Source: Streptomyces sp. CBMA123 (lineage in GTDB: Bacteria > Actinomycetota > Actinomycetes > Streptomycetales > Streptomycetaceae). Taken from it: a DNA stretch of 64,000 nt. The DNA lies in contig NZ_MECK01000057.1 of NCBI RefSeq assembly GCF_014596465.1, positions 1-64,000 of the forward strand. Reading direction: 5' to 3'. Both the position numbers and the translations under genes were made by a program. Every line of letters starts with the position of its first letter. Within the stretch, counting starts at the first letter, position 1. This document shows positions 36,971 through 45,720 of the stretch, in pieces. Under the pieces are notes generated by a model that made no database searches, was not told the DNA's origin, and saw only the letters and a program-made list of their open reading frames with translations.

Positions 36971-37670
36971 CGCGTCCTCCCAGGGCACGCAGGGTGAAGG
37001 AGACCAGGGCGGGAACCACCTCGGCGGTGGCCCGCTGGGGGTCTGAGGGTTCGGCCGTCTCGGCCGTCTCGGCTGTATCGGCCTTTTCGGCTGCCTCGGT
37101 CGGCTCGGCTGGTGCGGCCGTCTCGACCGGTGCGGCAGGTGCGGCCGCGAGCGGGCCGGCCAGCGCCTCGCCGACCGCGCCGACCAGGGCGGCGGCGGTC
37201 AGCACCGGGTCCTGCGCGGGAAGTTCGCCGGCCGCCACGGCGGCGGCGATCTCGGTGGCGATCACGTCCCGGAACGCCCGCCGGAAGACCAGGCGCTCGC
37301 CGTCCACCACCGCGTCGGCAGGCTCGACCAGCAGCGCGTACGCCAGCCGGGGCGCGCGCAGGGCGCGGGCCGCGAAGGTCTCGACCACGGCGGCGATCCG
37401 CCGCTGCGGGGTGTCCCGGCGGGCGACGGCGGTGTTCACCGCGGCCATCTCCCGGGTGACCACCCGGCGGAACAACTCCACCGAAAGCTCGGCCTTGTTG
37501 GCGAAGTGCTGGTAGACGCTGCCGGTGGCGATCCCGGCGCGGTCCGCCACGGCGGCCATGGTGCAGCCACCGTAGCCGCGCTCGGCGAGCAGGCCGACCG
37601 CCGACTGCAGCACCGCCTCGCGCTGGGCGTCCAGGCGGGCTTGGACGGCGGGGGTACGACGGTAGGCCAT
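36954..37670 (-). CDS. TetR-family regulator of the AidB/amidohydrolase operon
   Basis: This 238-aa protein has an N-terminal HTH (REAVLQSAVGLLAERGYGGCTMAAVADRAGIATGSVYQHFANKAEL) and a ligand domain. It carries an unusual low-complexity insert of Ala/Glu/Thr (PAEPTEAAEKADTAETAETAE) at about residues 188-216. It is first in the operon, and a near-perfect 21-bp palindrome lies 10 bp upstream of its start, so autoregulation is likely. Confidence 0.88.
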   Translation of the reverse strand: MAYRRTPAVQARLDAQREAVLQSAVGLLAERGYGGCTMAAVADRAGIATGSVYQHFANKAELSVELFRRVVTREMAAVNTAVARRDTPQRRIAAVVETFAARALRAPRLAYALLVEPADAVVDGERLVFRRAFRDVIATEIAAAVAAGELPAQDPVLTAAALVGAVGEALAGPLAAAPAAPVETAAPAEPTEAAEKADTAETAETAEPSDPQRATAEVVPALVSFTLRALGGRDDSDA

Positions 37671-37679
37671 GGAAGCATT

Positions 37680-37700
37680 GAAGCACTGATTCACTGCTTC
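37680..37700. promoter_or_regulatory. 21-bp palindrome, probable TetR operator
   Basis: GAAGCACTGA-T-TCACTGCTTC is symmetric except for one pair. A further half-site (GAAGCATTG) lies at 37672-37680. Location directly before the TetR start fits autorepression. Confidence 0.7.
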
Positions 37701-37788
37701 GGGGAGGGGGCGGCGTCTCACCGCTCGTACCGCTCGCACCGCTCGGTCGGCCCGTTCCGCTCGGTCCGCCCCTTCCGTGCGAACGACG

Positions 37789-37816
37789 GGAGGCCGCCCC
37801 GGGCGGGGCGGCCTCC
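37789..37816 (-). terminator. Stem-loop terminator after the tripeptidyl aminopeptidase gene
   Basis: Perfect 12-nt arms (37789-37800, 37805-37816) flank a 4-nt loop, 55 bp beyond the leftward peptidase stop. Confidence 0.8.
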
Positions 37817-37863
37817 TGGTCCTGCTGGTCCTGCTGGTCCTACTGATCTTGCTGGTCCTGCTG
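37816..37863. repeat. Five-copy 9-bp tandem repeat between terminator and peptidase stop
   Basis: Units of CTGGTCCTG with one or two variants occupy the short gap between the peptidase stop and its terminator hairpin. Non-coding as far as I can see. Confidence 0.75.
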
Positions 37864-37870
37864 CGGGGCG

Positions 37871-39364
37871 TTACAGCGGGCGGCGCTCCTGCTCCAGCCG
37901 CTGACCCTCGATGTCGAGCGGGCCGAAGGGCGCCCCCGTCTGCGGGGACTTGGCCAGCGAACGGGCGTCGCCCTGGTCGCCCAGACCGGCCCACTCCAGC
38001 ACCTTGGCGGTGGCCTCCCCCGACTGCGCGGCCGGCAGCTTGCCGATGTTGGAGCCGTGGTTGCCGCCGGGCACCACGTAGACGTAGCTGTCGTCACTGC
38101 CCCGGCCGAGGTGGAACGGCTTGGCGCCCCACGGGTCGTTGCCGCCGTAGACGAACATGATCCGCTCGCCCTCGCGCTTCACCCAGCGGTCGATGTCGGG
38201 CATCGCGTGCGGGTTGAAGACGGTCGGGATCTCCTTCGGCACGTAGGAACGGGCCGAGTAGAGCTCCTTGTAGTCGTAGTGCAGCTGGTCCTTCAGGTAC
38301 GAGACGTCGAAGTACGGCGCACCCAGCTCGGTGGCGGCCTGGTAGTAGTACGCGGTGTACTTCGCCAGCGACTGGTCGCTGTTGCCGGTGATGCCCGACT
38401 GGGCGTCGTACCACGCGTACAGCTCGTCGTCGGTCGCGGTGGCGGCCACCGGGACCTTCGCGCAGTCCGACTCCAGGCTGTACTGCCAGAACGCCCAGAC
38501 CACGTCGAGCACACCGGCCTCGTAGGCGCGGTCCGGGGTGCCGAGGGTGTTGAAGGTGGAACCCGCCGCCTTGTTGTCGGCGATGTAGCGGGGCTCCAGG
38601 CGGTCACGGCGCACCAGCAGTTCGCGCTGGGCGGCGTTCAGCTTGGCGCGGCACTCGGGGGTGCCGACGGTGCGGAAGAAGTCGGTGTAGGCCGAGTAGT
38701 CGCTGACATCGGTGTTGTTCGGCGCGACGTAGGCGATCGTGCCCGCCACGTCGTCCGGGTAGAAGCGCCGGTAGAAGGTGGAGGACATGCCGCCCTTGCT
38801 GGCGCCGGTGGAGAGCCACTCCTGCTGGTAGATCCGCTTGAGCGCGGTCACCAGCTTGTGGGAGTCGGCGGCCTGCTGGCGGATGCCCGCCTTGGACCAG
38901 TCGGCCGGCTCGGGGCGGGAGGGGGTGAAGAACCGGTACTCGATGGAGACCTGGTTGCCGTCCACCAGCCGGGTCGGCTCGGTGCGGGACGGCGTGGTGC
39001 CCAGCGTGTAGCCGTTGGTGTAGAAGACCGTCGGGCGGTCATAGCCCCGGTGCAGCACGCTGAAGCGCTGCTGGAAGGTGCCCAGCCAGGGGCGGAAGTG
39101 GTCGATCGGCTGGGTGTAGGTGGCCAGGAAGTAGCGGTGGCCGGTGGTGGTGGGCTGCTCATCGGTGATCGTCACGCCGGGGATCGCCGCCAGGCGGTCC
39201 TTGATGTCGGCGGTCGGGTCGTCGGCGGGGCTCCGGCCGTGCGCGGCCCCGGCCGCCTCGGCCCCCTGCCCGGTGGCGGCCGAGGCCGGGGCGGCCAGGA
39301 CACCGATCGCGAACATCGGTATCAGCAGGACGGAAACCAACAGCCTCTTCAGCTTGGTGGTCAT
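37871..39364 (-). CDS. Secreted S37-family tripeptidyl aminopeptidase (PS-10 type)
   Basis: This 497-aa secreted serine peptidase has a signal peptide ending near ASA (residue 30) and a probable propeptide. The alpha/beta-hydrolase catalytic Ser lies in GASKGGMSS, the Asp probably in YGGNDPWGA and the His in NHGSNIG. Streptomyces relatives remove tri- or tetrapeptides from secreted proteins, including maturation of transglutaminase and other extracellular enzymes. GGAGA lies before the ATG. Confidence 0.9.
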   Translation of the reverse strand: MTTKLKRLLVSVLLIPMFAIGVLAAPASAATGQGAEAAGAAHGRSPADDPTADIKDRLAAIPGVTITDEQPTTTGHRYFLATYTQPIDHFRPWLGTFQQRFSVLHRGYDRPTVFYTNGYTLGTTPSRTEPTRLVDGNQVSIEYRFFTPSRPEPADWSKAGIRQQAADSHKLVTALKRIYQQEWLSTGASKGGMSSTFYRRFYPDDVAGTIAYVAPNNTDVSDYSAYTDFFRTVGTPECRAKLNAAQRELLVRRDRLEPRYIADNKAAGSTFNTLGTPDRAYEAGVLDVVWAFWQYSLESDCAKVPVAATATDDELYAWYDAQSGITGNSDQSLAKYTAYYYQAATELGAPYFDVSYLKDQLHYDYKELYSARSYVPKEIPTVFNPHAMPDIDRWVKREGERIMFVYGGNDPWGAKPFHLGRGSDDSYVYVVPGGNHGSNIGKLPAAQSGEATAKVLEWAGLGDQGDARSLAKSPQTGAPFGPLDIEGQRLEQERRPL

Positions 39365-39639
39365 CAACTCTCCATCTGGTCAACGAACATGACAGCTGCC
39401 TCATCGGCACAACACTGCGGTGCGGATGGTGCGGCGGCCGCCCGGTGGACGGCCGAATGGGCCACCCGCCTGGTCGCGGGTGGCCCATCGGGGGAAGGTG
39501 CTGGTCAGGGGGCTTGCCTCGGTTCCGTCGGCGGCTCGGGCGGTCGCCCGCCGAGGGGGTGCGGCGCGGACGGACCGGGGCTCAGGAGTGGGCTGGGGCT
39601 CAGGAGTGGGCTGGGCTGGTCAGGACAGGCCGATGAGGC
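39365..39639. other. Gap between two secreted-protease genes
   Basis: Apart from the stem-loop at 39457-39488 and a duplicated GGGCTCAGGAGTGGGCTG stretch near 39588-39616, no gene is apparent in these 275 bp. It must hold the promoter of the peptidase gene. Confidence 0.4.
39457..39488 (-). terminator. Stem-loop terminator after the S1 protease gene
   Basis: Perfect 13-nt arms (39457-39469 and 39476-39488) with a 6-nt loop lie downstream of the leftward protease gene. Confidence 0.75.
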
Positions 39640-40527
39640 CTACGGGCGGGGCAGGGCGCAGCCCGCCAGGGTGAGGTCGAGGCGATTGCCGGGTGCGAAG
39701 CAGGCGGGGATGCCGTAGGTCTCCTGGGCGTAGCCGATGCCCTGGTGCACCGTGACCGCGCCGGTCTCGTCGACCTCGCACGGGTTGTCGAGGGTGCAGG
39801 ACTCGCCGCTCTCGTTGATCGTGTTGTTCACCGCGACGAGCTGACCGGTCGAGGCGTCGACCACCGGCGAGCCGGAGGTGCCGCCGATGACGTTGCAGCC
39901 GGAGGTGTAGCGGACCGAGTCCTTGAAGGTCCAGTCGGCCTCGTTCAGCTGGTAGGCGAAGCCGTCGATCGAGCAGGAGTAGATCTTCTTCCAGTAGCCG
40001 GAGACGACCCGGATGTCGGCACCCTGGGTGGGGTGGGTGTCGGCGACGGTCAGCGGCGAGATCCCGTACTTCGACTTGATCGAGGCGTAGCTGGTGTTCA
40101 GCTGGTAGATCGACACATCGGTGTCGGTCATGGCGCCGTAGACCACCTTGGTCGCGCGCAGTGTCGCGAGGCGGCCACCAGTGGCGCTGAGCAGGGTGAA
40201 GGTCCGGCTGGAGGACTGGTCGAGCACGACTTCACCGGGGCCGGGCATACCGGATTCCAGGCAGTGGCCGTTGGAGAGCACGAGGGCCGGGTCGGACGCG
40301 GCCGAATTCGGCATCCGTACCAGTGAGCCGGAGCAGTTGCTGAGCGCGACTGTCCCGGCGAAGGTGACGGCGGCGGCCCGGGCCTTCGCCGGGGCCGCCG
40401 GGGCGGCGGCCTGGGCCGGAGCGGCAGCCCGAGCCGGAGCGGCAGCCTGGGCCGGGAGGGCGCCGACGAGGGAGGTGGCGCCTACGGTCAGGAGCGTTGC
40501 GAGCATGCCTATGAGCGGCTTCTTCAT
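39640..40527 (-). CDS. Secreted trypsin-like serine protease
   Basis: This 295-aa protein has a signal peptide (MKKPLIGMLATLLTVGATSLVGALPAQA) and an Ala/Pro-rich pro-segment. It is then a chymotrypsin-fold domain with His in LSNGHC, Asp in TDTDVSIYQL and Ser in GGTSGSPVVD. Cys pairs (NC/CLE, CSID...CNV, CTL/CEV) suggest disulfides. It acts outside the cell, possibly in processing wall or secreted proteins. GAGAGG precedes the ATG at 40527. Confidence 0.88.
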   Translation of the reverse strand: MKKPLIGMLATLLTVGATSLVGALPAQAAAPARAAAPAQAAAPAAPAKARAAAVTFAGTVALSNCSGSLVRMPNSAASDPALVLSNGHCLESGMPGPGEVVLDQSSSRTFTLLSATGGRLATLRATKVVYGAMTDTDVSIYQLNTSYASIKSKYGISPLTVADTHPTQGADIRVVSGYWKKIYSCSIDGFAYQLNEADWTFKDSVRYTSGCNVIGGTSGSPVVDASTGQLVAVNNTINESGESCTLDNPCEVDETGAVTVHQGIGYAQETYGIPACFAPGNRLDLTLAGCALPRP

Positions 40528-40690
40528 GAGAGACCTCTCGGTGTGGGGGTCCCCCAAAACTGTCGCGGACATGACTTACTGTCAAGAGTCAAAACGAGAC
40601 CAAGAAAACACCCCTGGCCACGAGGGCCGGCCCACTCCCCCGCCGAGCCCACCAGGAGCCCGCCAAGATCCCGCTAGAGACCTGGAGTGC

Positions 40691-41320
40691 TCAACTCCCC
40701 TGCCAGTGAAGCCGACCGAGGCTGATCAGCCGCAGTTGCAGCCGGGCGGTGGCGGCGATCCGCTGCTCGCGGGCGGGGTCCGCCTCCTGGGCCTCCAGGA
40801 AGGCGGAGGCCGTCGACACCATGTGGTCGACATACAACTCGGCGAGCATCCGCAGGTCCTGCTCGCTCCAGCCCTTCGAGACCGGCTGGAGCGCCAGGGC
40901 GGAGCCGACCTCGGCGGCGAAGCGGCCGAGCTCCGCGTCGATCGCCTCGCGCACCTGCCGGACCCCGCCGTGCCGCTCGCGCGCCAGGAAGCGCACGTGC
41001 GGCCGGTGCTCGCGGACGTGCCGCCGGATCACGTCCACCGCACGGTCGATCAGCTCCTCGGCGCCGTCGGCCTCGGCCAGCACCGAGCGGATCATGACGT
41101 GCAGGCTGGCCAGCGACTCCTCGACCAGCGCGACGCCGAGGGTGGCGAGGTCGGGGAAGTGCCGGTAGAAGGCGGCCGGGGACAGCCCGGCCTCCCGGGT
41201 GACCTCGCGGACGCCCAGGCTGGCCAGGTTCTGATCGGCCAGCAGGTGCAGCCCCGCATCCATCAAGGCCCGCCGACTCTGCTGTTTCTGGGCCTGTCTG
41301 GCCCCTACGGTGTGACTCAC
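40691..41320 (-). CDS. TetR-family regulator
   Basis: This 209-aa protein has an HTH (SRRALMDAGLHLLADQNLASLGVREVTREAGLSPAAFYRHFPDLATLG) and a C-terminal domain with VREHRPHVRFLARERHGG and AELYVDHMVSTASAFLEAQ. These match streptomycete regulators of membrane-lipid type (FabR/AlkX-like branch). The GTG at 41320 is chosen because earlier codons encode unlikely sequence. It is divergent from a pair of small membrane proteins 121 bp away. AGTG-AA-CACT in the shared promoter could be an operator half. Confidence 0.85.
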   Translation of the reverse strand: MSHTVGARQAQKQQSRRALMDAGLHLLADQNLASLGVREVTREAGLSPAAFYRHFPDLATLGVALVEESLASLHVMIRSVLAEADGAEELIDRAVDVIRRHVREHRPHVRFLARERHGGVRQVREAIDAELGRFAAEVGSALALQPVSKGWSEQDLRMLAELYVDHMVSTASAFLEAQEADPAREQRIAATARLQLRLISLGRLHWQGS

Positions 41321-41441
41321 GCCATTCAGTAAACAGTCGTTTGCCGAAATTGGCCAGCCGGGCGTACAGTGGGACCCGAAGTCAGTGAACACTTGTCAAC
41401 CGAAACCGGCGCAGCACCAGCCGTAGCTGAAGGAGCCAGCC

Positions 41442-41597
41442 GTGATCCTGTTCTCCGCACTGGTCGCCATGGGAATCCTGATCGGCACCGCCGCCCACCT
41501 CCCCCTCCCGGTGTTCCTCGCCGCCTCCGCCGCCATCACCGCCTGGCTGCTCGCCTTCGGCGCCCGCGAGGGCATCGCCCGCCTGCGGCACCGCTGA
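41442..41597 (+). CDS. 51-aa two-helix membrane peptide
   Basis: This very short gene with AAGGAG 7 bp before its GTG encodes two hydrophobic helices (LFSALVAMGILIGTAAHL and VFLAASAAITAWLLAFGA) and a basic tail (ARLRHR). It lies between the TetR start and a DUF4190-type gene, divergent from the former and upstream of the latter. Function unknown. The strong ribosome site and topology argue that it is real. Confidence 0.7.
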   Translation: MILFSALVAMGILIGTAAHLPLPVFLAASAAITAWLLAFGAREGIARLRHR

Positions 41598-41689
41598 CCC
41601 GGCCGACCGCCGCAGGCCCCAGCAGGCCACCACCGGTCACCAGAAGCCCCGCCGACCCGTCCACTCCCGATGAGAGGACCGCCACCGCC

Positions 41690-42073
41690 ATGAGCACCGC
41701 CACCAACCGTGCAGTCAACGGCCGTGCAGTCAACGGCCGCACCTTCGCCCGTCGCGGCACCACCGACCGTGCCGCCACCGCCCACGCCATGACCGAGCGC
41801 ACCGTCACCGAGCGCACCGCCGATGACCGTCAGGGCACCGCCGAGGCCGACAACCTGGCCATCGCCTCCTTCCTCCTCGGCCTCCCCGGCCTGCTGCTCT
41901 TCAACATCGTCCTGGGCCCGATCGCCATCACCCTCGCCACGCTGGCCCTGGTCCGCGGCACCGACCGCCGCATCCGCGCCTTCCTCGGCCTGGCCCTCGG
42001 CATCACCTCCCTGGTCATCCTCGCCGTCACCACCGCGACCTCCCACGGCGTGCTCATCGACCTCGGCTCCTGA
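41690..42073 (+). CDS. DUF4190-like small membrane protein
   Basis: This 127-aa protein has a Thr/Arg/Ala-rich polar start with short internal repeats (NRAVNGRAVNGR; TERTVTERT). Two hydrophobic helices follow: LAIASFLLGLPGLLLFNIVLGPIAITLATLALVRG and AFLGLALGITSLVILAVTTA. The A-x-A-S-F-x-LG...P-x-A-I pattern is that of DUF4190. GAGAGG lies 12 bp before the ATG. Function unknown. Confidence 0.7.
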   Translation: MSTATNRAVNGRAVNGRTFARRGTTDRAATAHAMTERTVTERTADDRQGTAEADNLAIASFLLGLPGLLLFNIVLGPIAITLATLALVRGTDRRIRAFLGLALGITSLVILAVTTATSHGVLIDLGS

Positions 42074-42188
42074 ACCACGCTCAACTCCCCGGCCCCCGCG
42101 CCGAACCACTGATCACCTCAACCCGGCCCACGACCCCCGCCCGCCACGTAGGGTGGCCTCATCGGCCGGGTGACCACAGGGGGCAGGA

Positions 42189-43079
42189 GTGAGTACCGAG
42201 ATCCGCAGCGACGCACCGCCGGCGCCCATCGAGGCGGGCGGGGGCGGACGGCTGCTCGCGGTGAGCGATCTGCACATCTCCTACCAGGAGAACCGCGAAC
42301 TGGTGGAGAAGCTCCGGCCCACCCACCCCGACGACTGGCTGCTCGTCGCGGGGGACGTCGCCGAGCTCACCACCAGCATCGAGTGGGCGCTCGGCCTGCT
42401 CGCCGACCGCTTCGCCCGCGTGGTGTGGGCGCCCGGCAACCACGAGCTGTGGACCCACCCCGAGGACCCGGTCCAGCTCCGCGGCGTGGCCCGCTACGAC
42501 CACCTGGTGGAACTGTGCCGCGCCCTCGGCGTCGTCACCCCCGAGGACCCGTACCCGATCTGGCAGGGCGCGGGTGGCCCCGTCCGGATCGCCCCGCTCT
42601 TCCTTCTCTACGACTACTCCTTCCGTGCCCCGGGCACGACCACCAAGGAGGAGTCCCTGGCGGCCGCCTACGAGAGCGGCATCGTCTGCGCGGACGAGCG
42701 GATGCTCTACCCGGACCCGTTCCCGGACCGCGACTCCTGGTGCCGTGAGCGCGTCCGGCTGACCGAGCAGCGGCTCGCGGCCTGTGACCCGGAGGTCCCG
42801 CTGGTCCTGGTCAACCACTATCCGCTGGTCCGCCACCCCACCGAGATCCTCTGGTACCCCGAGTTCGCCCAGTGGTGCGGCACCGAGCTGACCGCCGACT
42901 GGCACCGCCGCTTCAACACCGCCGCGATGATCTACGGCCATCTGCACATCCCGCGCAAGACCAGCTACGACGGCGTCCCGTTCGAAGAGGTCTCGCTCGG
43001 ATACCCGCGCGAGTGGCGCAAGCGCGGGCTGCCGGACCCGCTTCTGCGGGAGGTGTTCCCGCAGGTCACGGTGGGCTGA
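42189..43079 (+). CDS. Metallophosphoesterase
   Basis: This 296-aa calcineurin-type phosphoesterase has the two-metal motifs in order: SDLHI (residues 26-30), GDVAE, GNHE (83-86), NHYP and GHLHI. It should hydrolyse a phosphodiester or phosphomonoester in the cytoplasm. AGGAG lies just before the GTG at 42189. In many streptomycetes this gene is followed by a phosphopantetheinyl transferase; here a hairpin follows instead and the PPTase is at 29.5 kb. Confidence 0.9.
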   Translation: MSTEIRSDAPPAPIEAGGGGRLLAVSDLHISYQENRELVEKLRPTHPDDWLLVAGDVAELTTSIEWALGLLADRFARVVWAPGNHELWTHPEDPVQLRGVARYDHLVELCRALGVVTPEDPYPIWQGAGGPVRIAPLFLLYDYSFRAPGTTTKEESLAAAYESGIVCADERMLYPDPFPDRDSWCRERVRLTEQRLAACDPEVPLVLVNHYPLVRHPTEILWYPEFAQWCGTELTADWHRRFNTAAMIYGHLHIPRKTSYDGVPFEEVSLGYPREWRKRGLPDPLLREVFPQVTVG

Positions 43080-43105
43080 GCGTCGGCGCCCGGATCCCGG
43101 TGCCA

Positions 43106-43133
43106 CCGACGCCGTGGACCTCCACGGCGTCGG
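43106..43133. terminator. Bidirectional stem-loop terminator
   Basis: Thirteen-nt arms (43106-43118 and 43121-43133) are perfectly complementary around a tight turn, between the phosphoesterase and the convergent SHOCT gene. Confidence 0.8.
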
Positions 43134-43172
43134 CAGCCCGGGCGGCGGTGCCACGTCCGGCGGCGAGGACGG

Positions 43173-43469
43173 TCACCTGGCGCCACCGCCCCGGTCGGTG
43201 TCCCTGGTCGGCTCCGTGAGCACGGCCCGCTTGGCCCGGTATTCCTCGGCGTCGATGTCGCCCTCGGCGTAGCGGCGGCCCAGGACGGCGAGCGGGTGCT
43301 CCGCCTCGCCGGCGGCGCCGGCCGCGGCCGCGAAGCCGCAGGCTCCGCGCCGCCGCCAGACCGTCCGGCGCAGTAGCGCGATCACCAGGACCACCACGGC
43401 GATCCAGAGCAGGGGTACCAGCAGGATCCAGGCGCCCGGCCCGTGCCAATCTGCCAGCTGCGTGTACAT
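43173..43469 (-). CDS. SHOCT-domain single-helix membrane protein
   Basis: This 98-aa protein has one N-terminal membrane helix (GAWILLVPLLWIAVVVLVIALL), a basic stretch, and a C-terminal SHOCT motif (HPLAVLGRRYAEGDIDAEEYRAKRAVL). GAGGAG lies upstream of the ATG. A GTACTC-type inverted repeat that also occurs before the nearby sensor kinase gene lies ~110 bp upstream, so it is probably controlled by that two-component system. Confidence 0.85.
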   Translation of the reverse strand: MYTQLADWHGPGAWILLVPLLWIAVVVLVIALLRRTVWRRRGACGFAAAAGAAGEAEHPLAVLGRRYAEGDIDAEEYRAKRAVLTEPTRDTDRGGGAR

Positions 43470-43575
43470 CGCGCTTCATCTCCTCGCGGTCGGCTCCACA
43501 CCCCCGGGGTTTCCCGAGGTGCCTTGAGCGTCCCGCCAAGGGATCTCATCGCGCGTCCTCCCAGCAGCGGCAGTT

Positions 43576-43600
43576 GGGCTACTCCCGCGAGAGTACGAAC
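43576..43600. promoter_or_regulatory. Candidate response-regulator site upstream of the SHOCT gene
   Basis: TACTC-N6-GAGTA (43580-43595) in CTACTCCCGCGAGAGTACG matches the perfect inverted repeat at 45721-45754 in half-site and spacing. Both lie near the NarL-type regulator gene. Confidence 0.6.
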
Positions 43601-43720
43601 GCCCCACGACACGCCGGGCCGGAAGTAGCCGTCTAGGCCGGCCGCCGCCACCGAAAACGGGCCACCGAAAGCAAGCCGCCGGCAGCAGGCCGGCCGCCCG
43701 GGGAGCCGAGCCGCGGGCCG

Positions 43721-44398
43721 TCAGCCCAGCCAGCCCGGCCGCACCAGCCCCGACTCGTACGCCAGCACCACCAGTTGCGCCCGGTCCCGGGCCGCGAGCT
43801 TCACCATCGCCCGGCTGACGTGGGTCTTCGCCGTCAGCGGGCTGACCACCAGCCGCCGGGCGATCTCGTCGTTGGACAGCCCCATGCCGACCAGCGCCAG
43901 CACCTCGCGCTCCCGCTCGGTCAGCATCGAGATGTCCGAGAGTCCCGCCGGTGCGGCCTCGGGCCTCTTCGAGCGGGCCGCGAACTCGCCGATCAGCCGC
44001 CTGGTCACGCCCGGTGAGAGCAGCGCGTCCCCGGCGACGGCGACCCTGATCGCCCGCAACAGGTCGGCCGGCTCGGTGTCCTTGACCAGGAAGCCCGCCG
44101 CCCCCGAGCGCAGCGCCTCGAAGACGTACTCGTCCAGCTCGAAGGTGGTCAGCACGACCACCCGTACGGAGGACAGCGCCGGGTCCGCGGCGATCCTCCT
44201 GGTCGCCTCCAGCCCGTCCATCCGGGGCATCCGGACGTCCATCAGCACGACGTCCGGCACCAGTTCGCGGGCGAGCCGCACCGCCGCCTCGCCGTCGTCC
44301 GCCTCGCCGACCACCGTGAGGTCGTCCTGGAGGTCCAGCAGGGCGCGGAAGCCCGCCCGGACCAGCAGTTGGTCATCCGCCAGCAGTACCCGAATCAA
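43721..44398 (-). CDS. NarL/FixJ-type response regulator
   Basis: This 225-aa regulator has a receiver domain with acidic pocket (LLADDQ), phospho-acceptor Asp in VLMDVRMPRMDG, and T/K in VVLTTF...FLVKD. Its LuxR-type HTH is LTEREREVLALVGMGLSNDEIARRLVVSPLTAKTHVSRAMVKL. The most likely start is TTG 44398, which overlaps the kinase stop (TTGA), so the two are translationally coupled. Partner of the histidine kinase immediately upstream. Confidence 0.9.
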   Translation of the reverse strand: MIRVLLADDQLLVRAGFRALLDLQDDLTVVGEADDGEAAVRLARELVPDVVLMDVRMPRMDGLEATRRIAADPALSSVRVVVLTTFELDEYVFEALRSGAAGFLVKDTEPADLLRAIRVAVAGDALLSPGVTRRLIGEFAARSKRPEAAPAGLSDISMLTEREREVLALVGMGLSNDEIARRLVVSPLTAKTHVSRAMVKLAARDRAQLVVLAYESGLVRPGWLG

Positions 44399-45669
44399 TC
44401 GCTCTCCGCCTTCGGTGTCGGCAGCTCCGCCCGGACCCGGAAGCCGCCGTCCGGCAGCGGCCCCGCCGTGATGGTGCCACCGAACGCGGACGCCCGTTCC
44501 CGCATCCCGACCAACCCGCTGCCCGACCCGCCGGCGTCCCCGACCACCGCCGGCCCCGGGTCCTCGACCAGCACCACCAGGACGGCGCCGTCCCGCCAGT
44601 CGAGCACCACGACCGCCTCCCGGGCCACCGAGTGCCGGATGACGTTGGTCAGCGCCTCCTGGACGATCCGGAAGGCGGTGAGGTCGACGGTGGCGGACAG
44701 CGGGCGGCGCTCGCCGTCCTCGTGCACCTCGACCGCCAGGCCCACCCGGTCGGCCTGCTCGGTGAGTTCGTCCAGCCGGGCGAGCCCCGGGGCCGGCCCG
44801 CGCGGCGCCGCGTCGGGCCCGCGCAGCGTGGCGAGCACCTGGCGGACCTCGCCGAGCGCCTCCTTGCTGGTCGACTTGATGGTGACCAGCGCGGTGCGGG
44901 CCTCCTCCGGCCGCCGGTCGAGCAGCGCCAGCGCGACCCCGGCCTGGATGTTGATCAGCGACAGGCTGTGCGCCAGGATGTCGTGCAACTCCCGGGCCAT
45001 CTTGAGCCGTTCCTCGTTGGCCCGGCGCTGCTCCAGCTGCTGCCGGTAGGCCCGGTGGGCGGCGATCCGCTCGCGCCGGAAGCGGATCAGCTCGGCGACC
45101 GCCAGCACCAGCAACAGCCAGGCCAGCAGCCCGAGTTCGGCCTGCCAGACGAACCTGGTCGGCGCGGCGTGCTGCCAGCTGTCCGGCAGCACGAAGGTGG
45201 TCAGGACGTGTACCAGGTACACCCCGGCGACCCCCGCCCAGGCCGCCCGGCGGTGCCCGCAGCCGATCGCGAAGCAGCAGGCGATCACCCAGCTCAGGAA
45301 CACCGGCCCGTACGGGTACCCGGCGGCCAGGTACCCGGCGGTGACCACCGACGTCCCCGCCACCGCCGCGACCGGGCGGCGCCCGAACAGCGCCAGCAGC
45401 GCCGGACCGAGCAGCAGCAGAACGTAGCCGAACACGTCCAGCGGGACCCGGCCGCCCTGGTGGCGCGCGGCGACCCCCGACCCGACCACCTGGACCACCG
45501 CGGCCGCCAGCGCCACCTGCACCGGCAGGCCCGACCGCGCCGACCGACCCGACCGACCCGACCGCGCCCACGGTGGGCGCCACGGCCCGGGCGGCGGCTC
45601 CGGCGCCGGGGGCGTCGCAGCGGACGGCGGGCCCGACGGCTCCGGGGGCTGGGACGTGGGCGGCATCAT
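44395..45669 (-). CDS. DesK/NarX-type sensor histidine kinase
   Basis: This 424-aa membrane kinase has a Pro-rich N-terminal tail, about five membrane segments, and HisKA_3 with the phospho-acceptor His in KMARELHDILAHSLSLINIQAG. The HATPase_c domain has FRIVQEALTNVIRHS and SGSGLVGMRERASAFGG. It senses an unknown membrane or envelope cue and phosphorylates the regulator encoded next to it. A perfect 34-bp inverted repeat lies 52 bp upstream of its start, probably for autoregulation. Confidence 0.9.
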   Translation of the reverse strand: MMPPTSQPPEPSGPPSAATPPAPEPPPGPWRPPWARSGRSGRSARSGLPVQVALAAAVVQVVGSGVAARHQGGRVPLDVFGYVLLLLGPALLALFGRRPVAAVAGTSVVTAGYLAAGYPYGPVFLSWVIACCFAIGCGHRRAAWAGVAGVYLVHVLTTFVLPDSWQHAAPTRFVWQAELGLLAWLLLVLAVAELIRFRRERIAAHRAYRQQLEQRRANEERLKMARELHDILAHSLSLINIQAGVALALLDRRPEEARTALVTIKSTSKEALGEVRQVLATLRGPDAAPRGPAPGLARLDELTEQADRVGLAVEVHEDGERRPLSATVDLTAFRIVQEALTNVIRHSVAREAVVVLDWRDGAVLVVLVEDPGPAVVGDAGGSGSGLVGMRERASAFGGTITAGPLPDGGFRVRAELPTPKAESD

Positions 45670-45720
45670 GCCCGGAAGGCTAGACCCGCGCCGCGCCCCC
45701 ACGCGTCCTCCACCAGTGGC

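Noticed and set aside
43080..43172. Remnant of a phosphopantetheinyl transferase after the phosphoesterase
   Set aside because: The gap is only ~90 bp and mostly a perfect hairpin; no PPTase motif is readable.
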